Counted from the first letter of the stretch, positions 1 through 8,639 are shown. The stretch: 39,471 nucleotides of DNA from Acidobacteriota bacterium (GCA_016210925.1 JACQTF010000085.1:1-39471), one strand, 5' to 3'. Notes: generated by a model from the letters alone, not told the origin. Made by a program: numbers and translations.

Positions 1-297
1 CGTCAGTGAGAGGGCGATCAGGGAGACCACCAGCCGCGTCTTGAACCTCGCTCCGGGCTTTTGGGCCCGTCTCTCAAAATACAGCTTGATCAGGTTCCGG
101 CCCAGGACGAAGGCCAGCACCATGATCAGCAGGAAGTTGAGGGCGGAAAATACGGCCACCAGGACGGTGGCCGCGCCGAACTTGGGAGAGCCCACCGACG
201 TGGGACGCAAAAAGAGCTGCGTCAGGATGAAACTCAGCAGGAAGAAGAGCATCAGCCCGCCGAGGATCTTCAGTGTCCGTGCGCGATTGCCGGCCAT
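1..297 (-). CDS. NtrY-like sensor histidine kinase, N-terminal part only
   Basis: Ninety-nine codons are visible before the window edge cuts the gene. They encode two probable membrane helices (about residues 9-29 and 45-66), then the segment GRNLIKLYFERR followed by a basic linker and the start of a third hydrophobic stretch. That pattern is typical of the amino terminus of NtrY-type kinases that sense through a membrane and periplasmic region. PAS, HAMP and kinase domains would lie outside the window, so the kinase call rests on the N-terminal pattern alone. The ATG at 297 has no strong ribosome site; an in-frame TTG four codons upstream, preceded by AAGG, is an alternative. It lies 60 bases after the TPR gene of the ABC operon and may be co-transcribed. 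Confidence 0.55.
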   Translation of the reverse strand, partial: MAGNRARTLKILGGLMLFFLLSFILTQLFLRPTSVGSPKFGAATVLVAVFSALNFLLIMVLAFVLGRNLIKLYFERRAQKPGARFKTRLVVSLIALSLT

Positions 298-357
298 GGG
301 AGAGTCCAAAGCACCTTGAACATTCTATCACAGGGGTTCAGGGACGCCCGGCGCGAC

Positions 358-1416
358 CTACCTGTCACCGGCGTCCGCAGCATATTTCTCTCGCAGAACG
401 GTCAGATAGGTGTCGCGGTATTCTTTGAAGGTCTTGAAGTGGCGCATGGTGGAATCCGGGGCCTGGGAAATCTGGCCCGTGGCGGCGTCGTACCGATAGG
501 GGAACCCGCCAGGATCTTGGGGCAGGCCTCTCAGCAATCCCGCGCCGATCATCTCCTGGAGGGACTCAGGCTTCCTGGTGAATCGCTGCTGAAACCGCTC
601 CACCAGGAACTCCAGGGTCCAGATGTCTTCGTCCACCCGGATGCTCAGCAGGTGATTGTAAGCGTTCTGCTTGAGCTGCTCGTTGCGGGCCTCCTCGTGC
701 TGTTTCTGCCACAGGTACTTGGCCGTCTCGATGGCGCCGCCCTTGGCGAAAAGGGTTGCTGCGACCGCTTCCATCCAGGGAGGTGCTTCGGGGACGCGGG
801 CACCTTCCACAAACACCTCGCCGGCCTTTTGGAAGTCGTGCAGTTCCCAGTAGTAGAGAAACCCCAGGTCGAAGTAGAGGCGCCAGCTCCCGGCATTGGC
901 GGCGATTCCTTTGCGCAACAGGCGGATTCCCTTGTCGGGCCGGCCCAAGCCCATGGGCTGGGCCGTGGAGAGGAAAGTGGCGCCAAACTGATAGGCCGGG
1001 ATCATGCGGGGATCCAGATGGGTGGTGATCTCCAGCAGCGGTTCCAGCAAGTCGTAGCGCACCTGCGCGGAGTCCTTCTTCTTCCCGCCGTAGTATTGGA
1101 TCGTGCGCAGCCAGTACAGGTCCGCGGCCAGCGCCCGGTATCCCAGGGTCATGCGTTCGATCACTTTTCCGGAAGCCAGATACAGCACCTCTTCGGTGCT
1201 GTGGTACTGGCCCCTCGCCAGGTCTATTCCCTGCTGGAGTCGGGACAGGGCAAGGAATCCCACCACCAGGAGCGCTGCCAGACCGCCATAGAGGAGGACG
1301 GCGGACCTCCCGCGAGCTTCCATCGGGTGTGAAGTCCGGGCTTGGGCGGGACCCCCGCACCTACCATTCTTGTCGCTTAAATCGATCTCATTTGCGTTTG
1401 GTAGGTCGGGGGTCAT
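358..1416 (-). CDS. Membrane-anchored TPR-like protein, third gene of an ABC exporter operon
   Basis: A 352-residue protein with a short cytoplasmic tail, one membrane helix (about residues 38-57) and a helical repeat region (about 100-250) that reads as divergent tetratricopeptide repeats, for example around GKGGAIETAKYLW and LYFDLGFLYYWELHDF. Its ATG overlaps the TGA of the permease gene (ATGA), so translation is probably coupled and the product is likely an accessory subunit of the ABC system. I do not recognise a named family. The function is not known; a scaffolding or substrate-handling role on the outer face of the membrane is inference from topology and context. Confidence 0.7.
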   Translation of the reverse strand: MTPDLPNANEIDLSDKNGRCGGPAQARTSHPMEARGRSAVLLYGGLAALLVVGFLALSRLQQGIDLARGQYHSTEEVLYLASGKVIERMTLGYRALAADLYWLRTIQYYGGKKKDSAQVRYDLLEPLLEITTHLDPRMIPAYQFGATFLSTAQPMGLGRPDKGIRLLRKGIAANAGSWRLYFDLGFLYYWELHDFQKAGEVFVEGARVPEAPPWMEAVAATLFAKGGAIETAKYLWQKQHEEARNEQLKQNAYNHLLSIRVDEDIWTLEFLVERFQQRFTRKPESLQEMIGAGLLRGLPQDPGGFPYRYDAATGQISQAPDSTMRHFKTFKEYRDTYLTVLREKYAADAGDR

Positions 1417-2186
1417 TTGAAGTTCCTGTGCTGGAAGATGATTAGGCTGCAGCCGAGCACCAGCGCCACGTACAGCAGCCCATAGGCGACCGACGTGCCC
1501 ACGAAGCTGGCGGTCACCGGCTCCAGATGGGCCACGGGCTGGATGATATTAAAGTTGCCGTAATTGGGGAGCAAATAATAAAGCACATCGCACAGACCCG
1601 AGACGAACGACGATTCGGTGAGGTTGCCGAAGTGCTTCAGGTCGGCGTTGAAGTGTCCGATGATCCAAAGGAAGAACGTGAAGGCCGCCGACAGCAGAGG
1701 TGTGGAAAAAGAAGAGAACATGAGGGCCAGCGACGTGGTGAGGGCCAGCTCGAAGAAAATCAGGAGGACTGCCCAAAGAATCAAACCGTGGGACCACTGA
1801 AGCCCCCTCTCCAGGTAGAAAAGGGCTGCGTAGATCGCTGCGGTCATCACGGCCACGTTCACCAGCAGGGTGAAGAGCAGGCCCAGGTACTTTCCCAGGA
1901 TGAATTCCCACCGGTGGATGGGCTTGGCCAGCAGGCTATAAATGGTTCTCTTGTCGATCTCCTTGTACACGAGGCCGATCCCGATGAAGATGGCGATCAT
2001 CGTCCCGAAGAGGGACACCGCCGAGAGGCCCAGGTCGATGATGATCTTGCGCTCCTGGCCGATGGAGATTTCGCTCAAGACCAGGGAGCTTGCGATCATC
2101 AGCAGGGCGAACAGGAGGAGGTTGTACAGGACCTTCTCCCGCACCGATTCCTTGAAGGTGTTCGAAGCGATGTGGCCGATCTTCAT
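1413..2186 (-). CDS. ABC-2 type transporter permease
   Basis: A 257-residue integral membrane protein with about six hydrophobic helices (first near residues 21-41, second near 55-76, last near 230-250). The N-terminal KESVREKVLYN motif followed by a helix and the phrase YSLLAKPIHRWEFILGKYLG are typical of ABC-2 permeases in gliding, nitrous-oxide (NosY-like) or multidrug-type exporters. It overlaps the ATPase gene upstream and the TPR gene downstream by four bases each (ATGA), so the three are one transcriptional and translational unit. The substrate cannot be told from sequence. The permease probably works as a homodimer with the adjacent ATPase. Confidence 0.85.
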   Translation of the reverse strand: MKIGHIASNTFKESVREKVLYNLLLFALLMIASSLVLSEISIGQERKIIIDLGLSAVSLFGTMIAIFIGIGLVYKEIDKRTIYSLLAKPIHRWEFILGKYLGLLFTLLVNVAVMTAAIYAALFYLERGLQWSHGLILWAVLLIFFELALTTSLALMFSSFSTPLLSAAFTFFLWIIGHFNADLKHFGNLTESSFVSGLCDVLYYLLPNYGNFNIIQPVAHLEPVTASFVGTSVAYGLLYVALVLGCSLIIFQHRNFK

Positions 2187-3160
2187 GAGCCTGCTTCCCG
2201 CTTTTCGGTTCCCCCCTGCCCCGGGTCCCGCGCATCGCTTTGGTCCATGGCCTTCAGGAAATAGTCCTCCAGCGATTCCCGAACGGGATTGATCGAGATC
2301 AGCTTGCCTTTCCCTTCCCGGATGAGCCTCAAGCTCTGTTCAACGACGCCGTCGTCCGCCATGCGCAGATGAAGCCGCTCTCCCAGCCGGTTTGCCTGGA
2401 GGGCCAGCCTTTCCAATTGGGTGGATTGCGGCGGGGCCACGTTGGTCGCCACCAGTTCGAGGGAGGTGATCTCCATGCGCAGGATGTCGGTCAGCTTGCC
2501 GCAGTCCACCAACCGTCCCCGGTTGAGGATGGCTACCCGGTCGCAGAGGGACTCCACGTCCGGCAAGATGTGGGAGGAGAAGAAAACCGTGACGCCCCGC
2601 TGGCGCTGCTGGAGGATAATTTCACGGACCTCCCGGCGCCCCAGCGGATCCAGGCCAGACATTGGCTCGTCCAGGAACAAAACACGGGGATCGTTGATGA
2701 GAGCCTGGGCCACACCGATGCGCTGCAGCATCCCCTTGGAGTATTTTCGGAGCGGCAGGAGCCGGGCGTCCCCGATTCCCACCGCGTCGAGCAAATCCGC
2801 CGTCCGACGCCGCACCTCTCGGGGCCCGAACCCGAAGATCCTGCCGCAATAGGACAGAAATTCCTCGCCCGTCAGGTAGTCGTAAAAGTAAGGGCTCTCG
2901 GGCAGGTAGCCTATCCGGGCATGCACCGAAACGTCCGAGATGGGGCGCTCGAGGATCCAGGCGCTTCCCGAGGTCGGGTACAGGAGCCGCATGAGGATCT
3001 TTAAGGTGGTGGTCTTGCCGGCGCCGTTGGGTCCCAGGAAACCGAAGATCTCCCCTTCCTCGACCTCCAGGCAGAGATGGTCCAGTGCCCGAAACGGCTT
3101 CTTCCGAAAGAAGCCGATCTGGAAATCTTTCGTGAGATCGCGGAGTTCAATGACCTTCAT
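2183..3160 (-). CDS. ABC transporter ATP-binding protein
   Basis: A 325-residue ATPase. Walker A is GPNGAGKTT (residues 43-51), the signature is [10 protein letters not shown], Walker B is [13 protein letters not shown], and the H-loop histidine is in FFSSHIL. A C-terminal extension of about 100 residues follows the nucleotide-binding domain, as in DrrA/NosF-like subfamilies. It drives the ABC-2 permease encoded immediately downstream with an ATGA overlap. The ATG at 3160 has no convincing Shine-Dalgarno, but a near-consensus promoter ends only eight bases before it, so the mRNA is probably leaderless or nearly so. Confidence 0.92.
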   Translation of the reverse strand: MKVIELRDLTKDFQIGFFRKKPFRALDHLCLEVEEGEIFGFLGPNGAGKTTTLKILMRLLYPTSGSAWILERPISDVSVHARIGYLPESPYFYDYLTGEEFLSYCGRIFGFGPREVRRRTADLLDAVGIGDARLLPLRKYSKGMLQRIGVAQALINDPRVLFLDEPMSGLDPLGRREVREIILQQRQRGVTVFFSSHILPDVESLCDRVAILNRGRLVDCGKLTDILRMEITSLELVATNVAPPQSTQLERLALQANRLGERLHLRMADDGVVEQSLRLIREGKGKLISINPVRESLEDYFLKAMDQSDARDPGQGGTEKREAGS

Positions 3161-3168
3161 GGCCGCCT

Positions 3169-3197
3169 ATTGTACAAAGCGCCAGGCCGGGTGACAA
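3169..3197 (-). promoter_or_regulatory. Sigma-70-type promoter of the ABC operon
   Basis: On the minus strand TTGTCA (3197-3192) and TACAAT (3174-3169) are separated by exactly 17 bases. The predicted transcription start falls at about 3160-3163, at or within a few bases of the ATG of the ATPase gene, which implies a leaderless transcript. Confidence 0.65.
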
Positions 3198-3384
3198 GAA
3201 GCCAAGAAGCCTTCCCTGCCTGCCACTTCGCACCGGGCTTTTGTAAGGCGAGCACCCCACCCAACCCCTTGGGAGATCGTCCTACGTTGCTGGAGAATCC
3301 CGGACGTGGGTTAGTTACGTTAGATGTGGAACCTATGTTGGAACGTTGATGGGACGACCGAATGTCGCACGCTCCGGACGACCT

Positions 3385-3800
3385 TCATGAACACGCCTTG
3401 GTGGGAAACCAATCTGCAAGCAGCTTCCGAAATTCTACAAAGGCTGGATCGGTGCACCGTCGAAGACTAACGTTCCTTGCGAGCTGCCCGTAAATGGAGG
3501 AGGAGCGCGGTCTGCGAACCCACCGGAGGGCCCTTTCGGTAGCCTTCTTGGGATCTTCCGGCTTGGGTGTACCGGCTGGCCACATCCCCTCGGCGCGCAA
3601 CCATGTTCGCAGGTCCGGCTGTCGCCCTGCCCACCCGAGGCAGCGATCCACGTGCGGGGAGCTGCTCCAAACCCAGACTTCCAGTTCCGGATCCAGTACG
3701 AGGGCCGCAGCCCGGTCACCCCAGCCTGCTGCGGCGAGTTTGGCAGTGACCACCTGTTCCATCTCCTCTCTGGTCTGCCGGGCCTGGCCACTTCCCACGC
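3385..3800 (-). pseudogene. 5'-truncated partner gene of the adjacent AAA ATPase
   Basis: About 138 codons ending at 3385 form a coherent protein fragment with the segments GWGDRAAALVLDPELEVWVW, PHVDRCLGW, RPRSSSIYGQLA and RCTDPAFVEFR. I recall such segments from the C-terminal half of a protein usually encoded just downstream of AAA15-type ATPases; the family has no name I can give. The frame stays open upstream to 3945, but that part is the antisense-free shadow of the ATPase 3' end in another frame. The ATPase reading passes straight into this fragment near 3800 with no room for its own start codon and N-terminal half, which points to a deletion that fused the two genes. Function and activity are unknown; it is probably dead. 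Confidence 0.5.
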
Positions 3801-4809
3801 GATCCAAGCACGCCTCCCGCAAAAAGTACACCCAGGTTGGTTTCACCCCTCCAATTGCGAAGCGCCGGATGCTCTGTGCCTCGGACGATATCCGTAGCGC
3901 CACTTTCGGTTTTTGAAAAGCAAAGTACCTGCGAGACTGGCGCAAGGCTGAGGATGACCGGAGAGTGCGTCGCTAGGAGAATCTGCGCTCCGTACACTGA
4001 GGAAAGCGATTGGAACATAGTTTCCACAGCCCGCGGATGGATGCCGTTTTCCGGTTCTTCGACGAGATAGATACCCTCCAAATCCACCAGGTAGGCGGGT
4101 AGGGTCAGGGCCAGCAGTCTTAGCGTACCATCGGATGCTGTCCAGGACGGCACTTCCAGATCATTCCGGTAACAAATCACCAAGTAGCGATGACGATCCT
4201 CAGGCCGTTCGATCGTTCGGACGTCCGTTAAGTCGGTCAGAGCTGTCCGAAGGTGCTGGACCCATTCTTTGTGTTTCCGAGGATGCGCCTTCTTCAACCG
4301 TTCCACGACCCAGGGCAGGTTGGAGCCATCGGGACGGAATTGTCTGGGTCGCCCAGGGGGGCTGGGCCTGCGCATCAGTACGCTGTTGAGCACCAGCCTC
4401 TGGATTCCCTCCATCAGAACCCCTTTAAGCCAGGTCGCGACCGGAAACTTCGACTCATCCTCAGGCAGGTTCGCCAATGCTGACTTAAGCGGTCCCAGTT
4501 TGAATGCATGATCCCACCTTTTGCCCGTTTCGTCATAAAAATTGTCGTTGCCGCCGGCGACCTTGTTAACCACGGTCTTGGCATTCTTTGCTATCTTGGG
4601 ACTGATCAATGTGGCCGGGGGAACGGGCTCCATAGGGAAGAGCGTCCGTTGCCTGGCCCGCCGGAGACTAGGTCCCCCAAGAACGCCACCACATCGAGAA
4701 ATGTCGTCTTGCCGCTCGCATTTGGCCCCACCAGGACGTGGAAGTTATCCATCGCACGGCTCACGTACCGGAGACAGCGAAAGTTCAGGGCCTCAAGAAG
4801 TGTGATCAT
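3801..4809 (-). pseudogene. AAA15/OLD-like ABC-type ATPase, internally deleted and frameshifted
   Basis: The start at 4809 encodes the N-terminal ATPase strand and Walker A (HVLVGPNASGKTTF), then DLVSGG, after which the frame runs into a stop at 4606. The downstream part continues in another frame from about 4657 (RQRTLFPMEPVPPATLISP onward) and carries the Walker B region YLVEEPENGIHPRAVE and the H-loop LLATHSP, ending near GVLFAGGVL at about 3803. In intact relatives as I remember them, roughly 100 residues lie between the Walker A segment and the PPATLISP segment; here they are missing and the frames do not match. The pair resembles ATPase modules found in defence loci. It sits between rlmB and the ABC operon as an inserted, decayed unit. 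Confidence 0.65.
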
Positions 4810-4857
4810 CGCAAGGCTCCCATAGGGTCGTTTGACAGCTGTCTGGCCCAGCGGTTA

Positions 4858-5691
4858 CTACCCGTCTGGGGGGCTCAGGGAGGCACGTTGGCGGAGGATC
4901 TCGTACAGGACCACGCCGGCTGCGACCGAGACGTTGAGGGACGCGACGCCGCCCTGCATGGGCAGGCGGGCCAGGAAGTCGCACTTTTCCTTGACCAGGT
5001 GTCGGATCCCTTTCTCCTCGCCGCCGAGCACGAGGGCGATGGACTGGAGGTAGTCCACCTCGTGCCAAAGCTTTTTTGCCTTCGGGTCCAGCCCCACGAT
5101 CCAGAAGCCGTCCTTCTTCAGGTCTTCCAGCAGTTGTGCGACGTTGACGATCTGGGCGACGGCCACGTGCTGGATGGCCCCGGCGGAAGCGCGAGCGGTG
5201 CCCGGTGACAGACCCGCGGCGCGTCGTTCCGGGATGAACACGCCATCCACGCCCGCAGCGTCTGCGGTGCGGAGGATGGCTCCCAGGTTTTGAGGATCTT
5301 CGATTTCGTCCAGCACCAGGACCAGGGCGGGCTTGCGGGCTCGGGCCAGGATCCCGGCGTAGGTCTCATAGGGCTGGGCGGCCTGAACAGCCACCACCCC
5401 TTGGTGGTGGATGGTGCCCGACTCCCGCCTCAACTGATCCGGCTTCTCGAAGCGGACCGGGACCCCCGCCTGACGGCAGAGGGTTTCGATCTCCTTCAGC
5501 CGCGGGTTGCGCGTGTCTTCCTCCAGGATCACCCGCTGTAAGGGGCGCCGGCCGGCCTGGAGCGCCTCCCGGACCGGATGGATACCGTACAGGAGCGCCT
5601 GGTCGTTTCGACGCCGGATCCGGTCGTCGTAATTACGCATGGTATCGCGCCTCCGGCTGTGATCCGGGCGTGGTCGCCGATCTTTTCTCAT
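4858..5691 (-). CDS. rlmB: 23S rRNA (guanosine-2'-O)-methyltransferase RlmB, SpoU/TrmH family
   Basis: A 277-residue SPOUT methyltransferase. An N-terminal substrate-binding domain begins at LLYGIHPVREAL; the catalytic trefoil-knot domain carries motif 1 (LDEIEDPQNLGAILRTADAAG), motif 2 (LVLGGEEKGI) and motif 3 (LPMQGGVASLNVSVAAGV). The enzyme family methylates a guanosine of 23S rRNA with S-adenosylmethionine. The ATG at 5691 has GGAG five bases upstream; a second ATG at 5640, preceded by GGAGG, would remove a basic tail of 17 residues and is equally possible. It follows gltX by 26 bases and is probably the last gene of the radA-to-rlmB operon. Confidence 0.88.
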   Translation of the reverse strand: MRKDRRPRPDHSRRRDTMRNYDDRIRRRNDQALLYGIHPVREALQAGRRPLQRVILEEDTRNPRLKEIETLCRQAGVPVRFEKPDQLRRESGTIHHQGVVAVQAAQPYETYAGILARARKPALVLVLDEIEDPQNLGAILRTADAAGVDGVFIPERRAAGLSPGTARASAGAIQHVAVAQIVNVAQLLEDLKKDGFWIVGLDPKAKKLWHEVDYLQSIALVLGGEEKGIRHLVKEKCDFLARLPMQGGVASLNVSVAAGVVLYEILRQRASLSPPDG

Positions 5692-5717
5692 GGGTGCTCC
5701 GATCCTCTTACGAAAGC

Positions 5718-7220
5718 CTACTTCCGAATGCCAGTCCTCAGGCTCAGCGCCTGGCGCAGCCTCTCCCGACAACCCGGAATGGGCTGCGGCAGAGGCAGAA
5801 CTTTTGCCTTTTCGAAAATAGGGATCAATTTTTCCAGTTCGGGTCCTTTCTCCGCTCCCGTCAGGGCCGCGCGGAGGGGATGGAAAAGGTTCCGGCCTTT
5901 TTGTCCCGTTTGCCTTTGGACTTGCTGGGCAGCTTTCCGATAGTCCTCGACCGTGAGGGGATCCCGCTGCTCGAACTCCCTGTCAAAAGCCTCGACGACT
6001 TGCCGTGCCTCCTCGGAAGCCAGGCTCTCTCTCGACGCCGGCTCGAAGGCGGCTGGGTCGAACTGAAAAATGAGCCCGCTCTTCTCCACGACCTGGTCCA
6101 GGCGATCCAGGTAGCCCAGGATGGCGTCCATCACGTCGCCCAGCCAGTCTTCCACCGCACCATTGGCACCCGGAGTCAACAGTCCCGCAGCGCAGAAATA
6201 GCGCTTACTCAGCTCCGCCAGCCGGGCGCGGCCGACCGACTTCAGGTAGGCACGGTTGATCCAGTTCAGCTTGTCCGGGTCGAAAACCGCCGCTGCCTTG
6301 GAGACCTTTCCCAGCTCGAAGGACCTGGCGATTTGCTCCAGCGAGAGAATTTCCTTGCCTTCTTCCGGAGGAGACCAGCCCAGCAGCGCCAGGTAGTTGA
6401 CCAGCGCTTCCGGCAAGTAGCCCTGATCGCGAAAGCTGGAGACCGAGGTGGCCCCGTGGCGCTTGCTCAATCGCGTGTGGTCCTTCCCCAGAATGGTGGA
6501 GAGGTGGGCGAAATGCGGCGGAGTCCAGCCGAGGGCCTGGTACGTCAAAATCTGACGCGGCGTGTTCGAGATGTGGTCATCCCCCCGGATGACGTGGCTG
6601 ATCTTCATCAGCGCATCATCGATGACCACCGCGTAGTTGTAAGCGGGGTGCCCATCGGAGCGGAGCAGCACCGGATCCCCGATGACGTCGCTGGAGAACT
6701 CCAGTTCGCCGTGGACCAGGTCCCGGAAACGGACGGGTCCTTCCGGCACCCGGAGGCGGACGGCGGACGGCTCGCCTCGCTCGAGACGGCGCTGGGCTTC
6801 TTGCGGGGGGATGGAGCGGCACCGGCCCGAGTACTTGGGCGGCCGTCCCTCGGCCAGCAGACGCTGCCGGTCTGCCTCGATCTCCTCGGGGGTGCAAAAG
6901 CAATAGTAGGCTCTCCGGTCGTCGAGAAGCTGGCGGGCGTATCGCTGATAGAGCTCGAGACGATCCGACTGCCGATAGGGACCGCAGGCGCCACCCACGT
7001 CCACCCCTTCGTCCCAATCCAGCCCCAGCCAGCGCAAATCTTCTACCAGACGGGTCTCGTATTGTGCCTCCGAGCGCTCCGCGTCCGTGTCCTCGATGCG
7101 GAGGACGTACGCGCCGTCGTGTTTGCGAGCAAACAGCCAGTTGAACAGCGCGGTGCGGGCGTTGCCCACGTGCAGGTACCCCGTCGGACTGGGCGCAAAT
7201 CGGACTCGAACTTTCTCCAT
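5718..7220 (-). CDS. gltX: Glutamyl-tRNA synthetase
   Basis: A 500-residue class I aminoacyl-tRNA synthetase that charges tRNA-Glu in the cytoplasm. The HIGH motif appears as PSPTGYLHVGNART near the N terminus, and the KMSKS motif as RLSKRHG near residue 245. The zinc-site pattern CFC followed by KYSGRC is retained. The C-terminal anticodon-binding domain is full length. I chose the start at MEKVRVRFAPS because family members begin there; it lies five bases after the ispF stop. Bacteria of this type often use a non-discriminating GltX with GatCAB, but that cannot be judged here. Confidence 0.95.
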   Translation of the reverse strand: MEKVRVRFAPSPTGYLHVGNARTALFNWLFARKHDGAYVLRIEDTDAERSEAQYETRLVEDLRWLGLDWDEGVDVGGACGPYRQSDRLELYQRYARQLLDDRRAYYCFCTPEEIEADRQRLLAEGRPPKYSGRCRSIPPQEAQRRLERGEPSAVRLRVPEGPVRFRDLVHGELEFSSDVIGDPVLLRSDGHPAYNYAVVIDDALMKISHVIRGDDHISNTPRQILTYQALGWTPPHFAHLSTILGKDHTRLSKRHGATSVSSFRDQGYLPEALVNYLALLGWSPPEEGKEILSLEQIARSFELGKVSKAAAVFDPDKLNWINRAYLKSVGRARLAELSKRYFCAAGLLTPGANGAVEDWLGDVMDAILGYLDRLDQVVEKSGLIFQFDPAAFEPASRESLASEEARQVVEAFDREFEQRDPLTVEDYRKAAQQVQRQTGQKGRNLFHPLRAALTGAEKGPELEKLIPIFEKAKVLPLPQPIPGCRERLRQALSLRTGIRK

Positions 7221-7225
7221 GGGTG

Positions 7226-7693
7226 TCACAGGGACTTTTCCAGAAGGGCCGCCGCCTGGGCAACGATCCCGTCGGCGGCGCGGCCTTCGCCCGATTTGAC
7301 CTTCACGTTGACGGCTTCCGCCCCCACTCGCAGCACCGCCGCAATCTTCTCTTTCATGGCGGGGAGGTGGGCTGCCAGGCGCGGGCGGTCCGCGATCACC
7401 ACCGCATCCACGTTCACCACCTGGAAACCGGCCTCCGTTATCAATTCCAACACCCGTTCCAGCAGGAGAGCGCTGGAGATGTCCTTGTATTTCGGGTCCG
7501 TATCCGGGAAGTGGCGGCCCAGGTCTCCCAGGGCGGCCGCCCCAAGGAGGGCATCCGCCACGGCGTGCAGGAGCGCGTCCGCGTCCGAATGGCCCTGCAG
7601 CCCGCTGGGGAAGGGGATTTCCACGCCGCCCAGCAGGAGCTTTCGACCCGAGGCCCAAGTGTGAAAGTCGTAACCGATTCCGATGCGGATCAT
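7226..7693 (-). CDS. ispF: 2-C-methyl-D-erythritol 2,4-cyclodiphosphate synthase
   Basis: A 155-residue MEP-pathway enzyme that cyclises CDP-ME 2-phosphate with release of CMP; it forms a trimer in the family. Visible signatures are the metal-binding GYDFH near the N terminus and HSDADALLHAVADALLGAA with FPDTDP. The C-terminal segment is KVKSGEG in place of the commoner KATTTEGLG, a divergent but still glutamate-containing version. The gene begins four bases after the ispD stop, giving the classic ispD-ispF pair. Confidence 0.94.
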   Translation of the reverse strand: MIRIGIGYDFHTWASGRKLLLGGVEIPFPSGLQGHSDADALLHAVADALLGAAALGDLGRHFPDTDPKYKDISSALLLERVLELITEAGFQVVNVDAVVIADRPRLAAHLPAMKEKIAAVLRVGAEAVNVKVKSGEGRAADGIVAQAAALLEKSL

Positions 7694-7697
7694 GACC

Positions 7698-8387
7698 TCA
7701 GCGGCCCGCGAGGCGACGGAAGATCAGTTCGGCCACCCGCAGGTCCTTCCGAGTCGTGATCTTGAAGTTCCACTCGGAACCGTCCACGAGCGTCACGGGC
7801 TGGCCCAGCCTCTCCACCAAGCTGGACTCGTCGGTTCCATAGAAACCGTCGGCCCGGGCCTGCTCCAGGGCGTTTTGCAGCACCTGGAAGCGAAATCCCT
7901 GGGGCGTTTGGATGCCGCGGAGCCGGTCGCGGTCCAGGGTGCGATGGGAGGTTCCGGAAACCTCCACGACGGTGTCGGGCAGCGGCAGGGCGGGCACGGC
8001 GGCACCGGTGGCCGCGGCCGTCCGGATGACCGAGCGGATCAACCTGCGCTCCACCAGGGGACGGACGCCGTCGTGGACCAGCACCACGTCCACGTCTGAT
8101 GGCAGGGCCTGAAAACCGTTGAACACGGAATCCTGCCGCTCCCGGCCGCCGCACACCGCGATCAGGCGCGGGTCCCGCAGCAGGCTTCCTGCGACCTTCC
8201 GGAAGTAGGGCATGTCCTTTTTCGCGAGGACCACGACGATGGACCGGACATTCCGGAGCGGCAGGAAGCGCTCGAGGGTTCGCACCACCACGGGCCGGCG
8301 CCCCAGCGGTAGAAACTGCTTGGGACGGCCCGCATTTCCCATGCGACGGCCTCGGCCAGCCGCAGGGATAATCACCCCCACTTTCAC
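7698..8387 (-). CDS. ispD: 2-C-methyl-D-erythritol 4-phosphate cytidylyltransferase
   Basis: A 229-residue nucleotidyltransferase that couples CTP to MEP, the step before IspE. It shows the CTP-binding loop PAAGRGRRMG with PKQFLPLG, then GGRERQDSVFNGF, VHDGVRPLV, TPQGF, TDESSLVE and NFKITTRKDL. The likely start is a GTG at 8387 and there is no clear Shine-Dalgarno. Immediately upstream is a perfect 8-bp hairpin and then a 217-bp foldback element that separates ispD from the PIN/TRAM gene, so expression of ispD may depend on read-through across that element or on a promoter inside it. Confidence 0.94.
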   Translation of the reverse strand: MKVGVIIPAAGRGRRMGNAGRPKQFLPLGRRPVVVRTLERFLPLRNVRSIVVVLAKKDMPYFRKVAGSLLRDPRLIAVCGGRERQDSVFNGFQALPSDVDVVLVHDGVRPLVERRLIRSVIRTAAATGAAVPALPLPDTVVEVSGTSHRTLDRDRLRGIQTPQGFRFQVLQNALEQARADGFYGTDESSLVERLGQPVTLVDGSEWNFKITTRKDLRVAELIFRRLAGR

Positions 8388-8403
8388 GGCGAAGACTCAG
8401 CGT

Positions 8404-8422
8404 GTGCCGGTGAAACCGGCAC
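8404..8422. repeat. Short perfect hairpin upstream of ispD
   Basis: GTGCCGGT and ACCGGCAC form an eight-base-pair stem with a three-base loop, 17 bases before the ispD start and abutting the left end of the foldback element. There is no U-run after it in either direction, so it is not a classic terminator. Confidence 0.6.
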
Positions 8423-8639
8423 TAGTGCATCGTCTGATTAGGTCTTTACATTATTGGCCCCTGGAAGGGCACGGCTTCAGCCGTGCCGAACGCTTGGACG
8501 ACTAAGAATAGGCTTTAGCCCCTGAGGCCACTCCATCACCTCAGCGGCTAAAGCCATCCGTGTTTGATCTCTACGCGGCACGGCTGAAGCCGTGCCCTTC
8601 CAGGCTAATAATCCAAGGAACTTGTCGGACGCTGCACTA
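8423..8639. mobile_element. Foldback MITE / REP-like element, 217 bp
   Basis: Three nested inverted repeats make the whole element one long hairpin. The outer ends are imperfect (about 27 of 36 positions match) and start with perfect TAGTGCA/TGCACTA. Next comes a perfect 27-bp pair, 8461-8487 against 8577-8603, each arm itself a palindrome of GGCACGGCT and AGCCGTGCC around a 2-base loop, as in REP sequences. Inside is a 17-bp pair with one mismatch, 8511-8527 against 8539-8555. No coding frame is present. The right end overlaps the stop codon of the PIN/TRAM gene. Mobilisation by a transposase elsewhere in the genome (RAYT or IS) is inference. Confidence 0.75.

Noticed and set aside
61-1332. 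Plus-strand open frame of 423 codons
   Set aside because: Antisense to the TPR gene of the ABC operon; composition is irregular and no domain is visible.
5670-7664. Long open frame on the plus strand (664 codons)
   Set aside because: It is antisense to gltX and ispF, which carry full family motifs; long antisense frames are expected in high-G+C DNA.
8423-8639. CRISPR-like repeat array
   Set aside because: The repeats are inverted and nested, not direct and regularly spaced; there are no spacers or cas genes.
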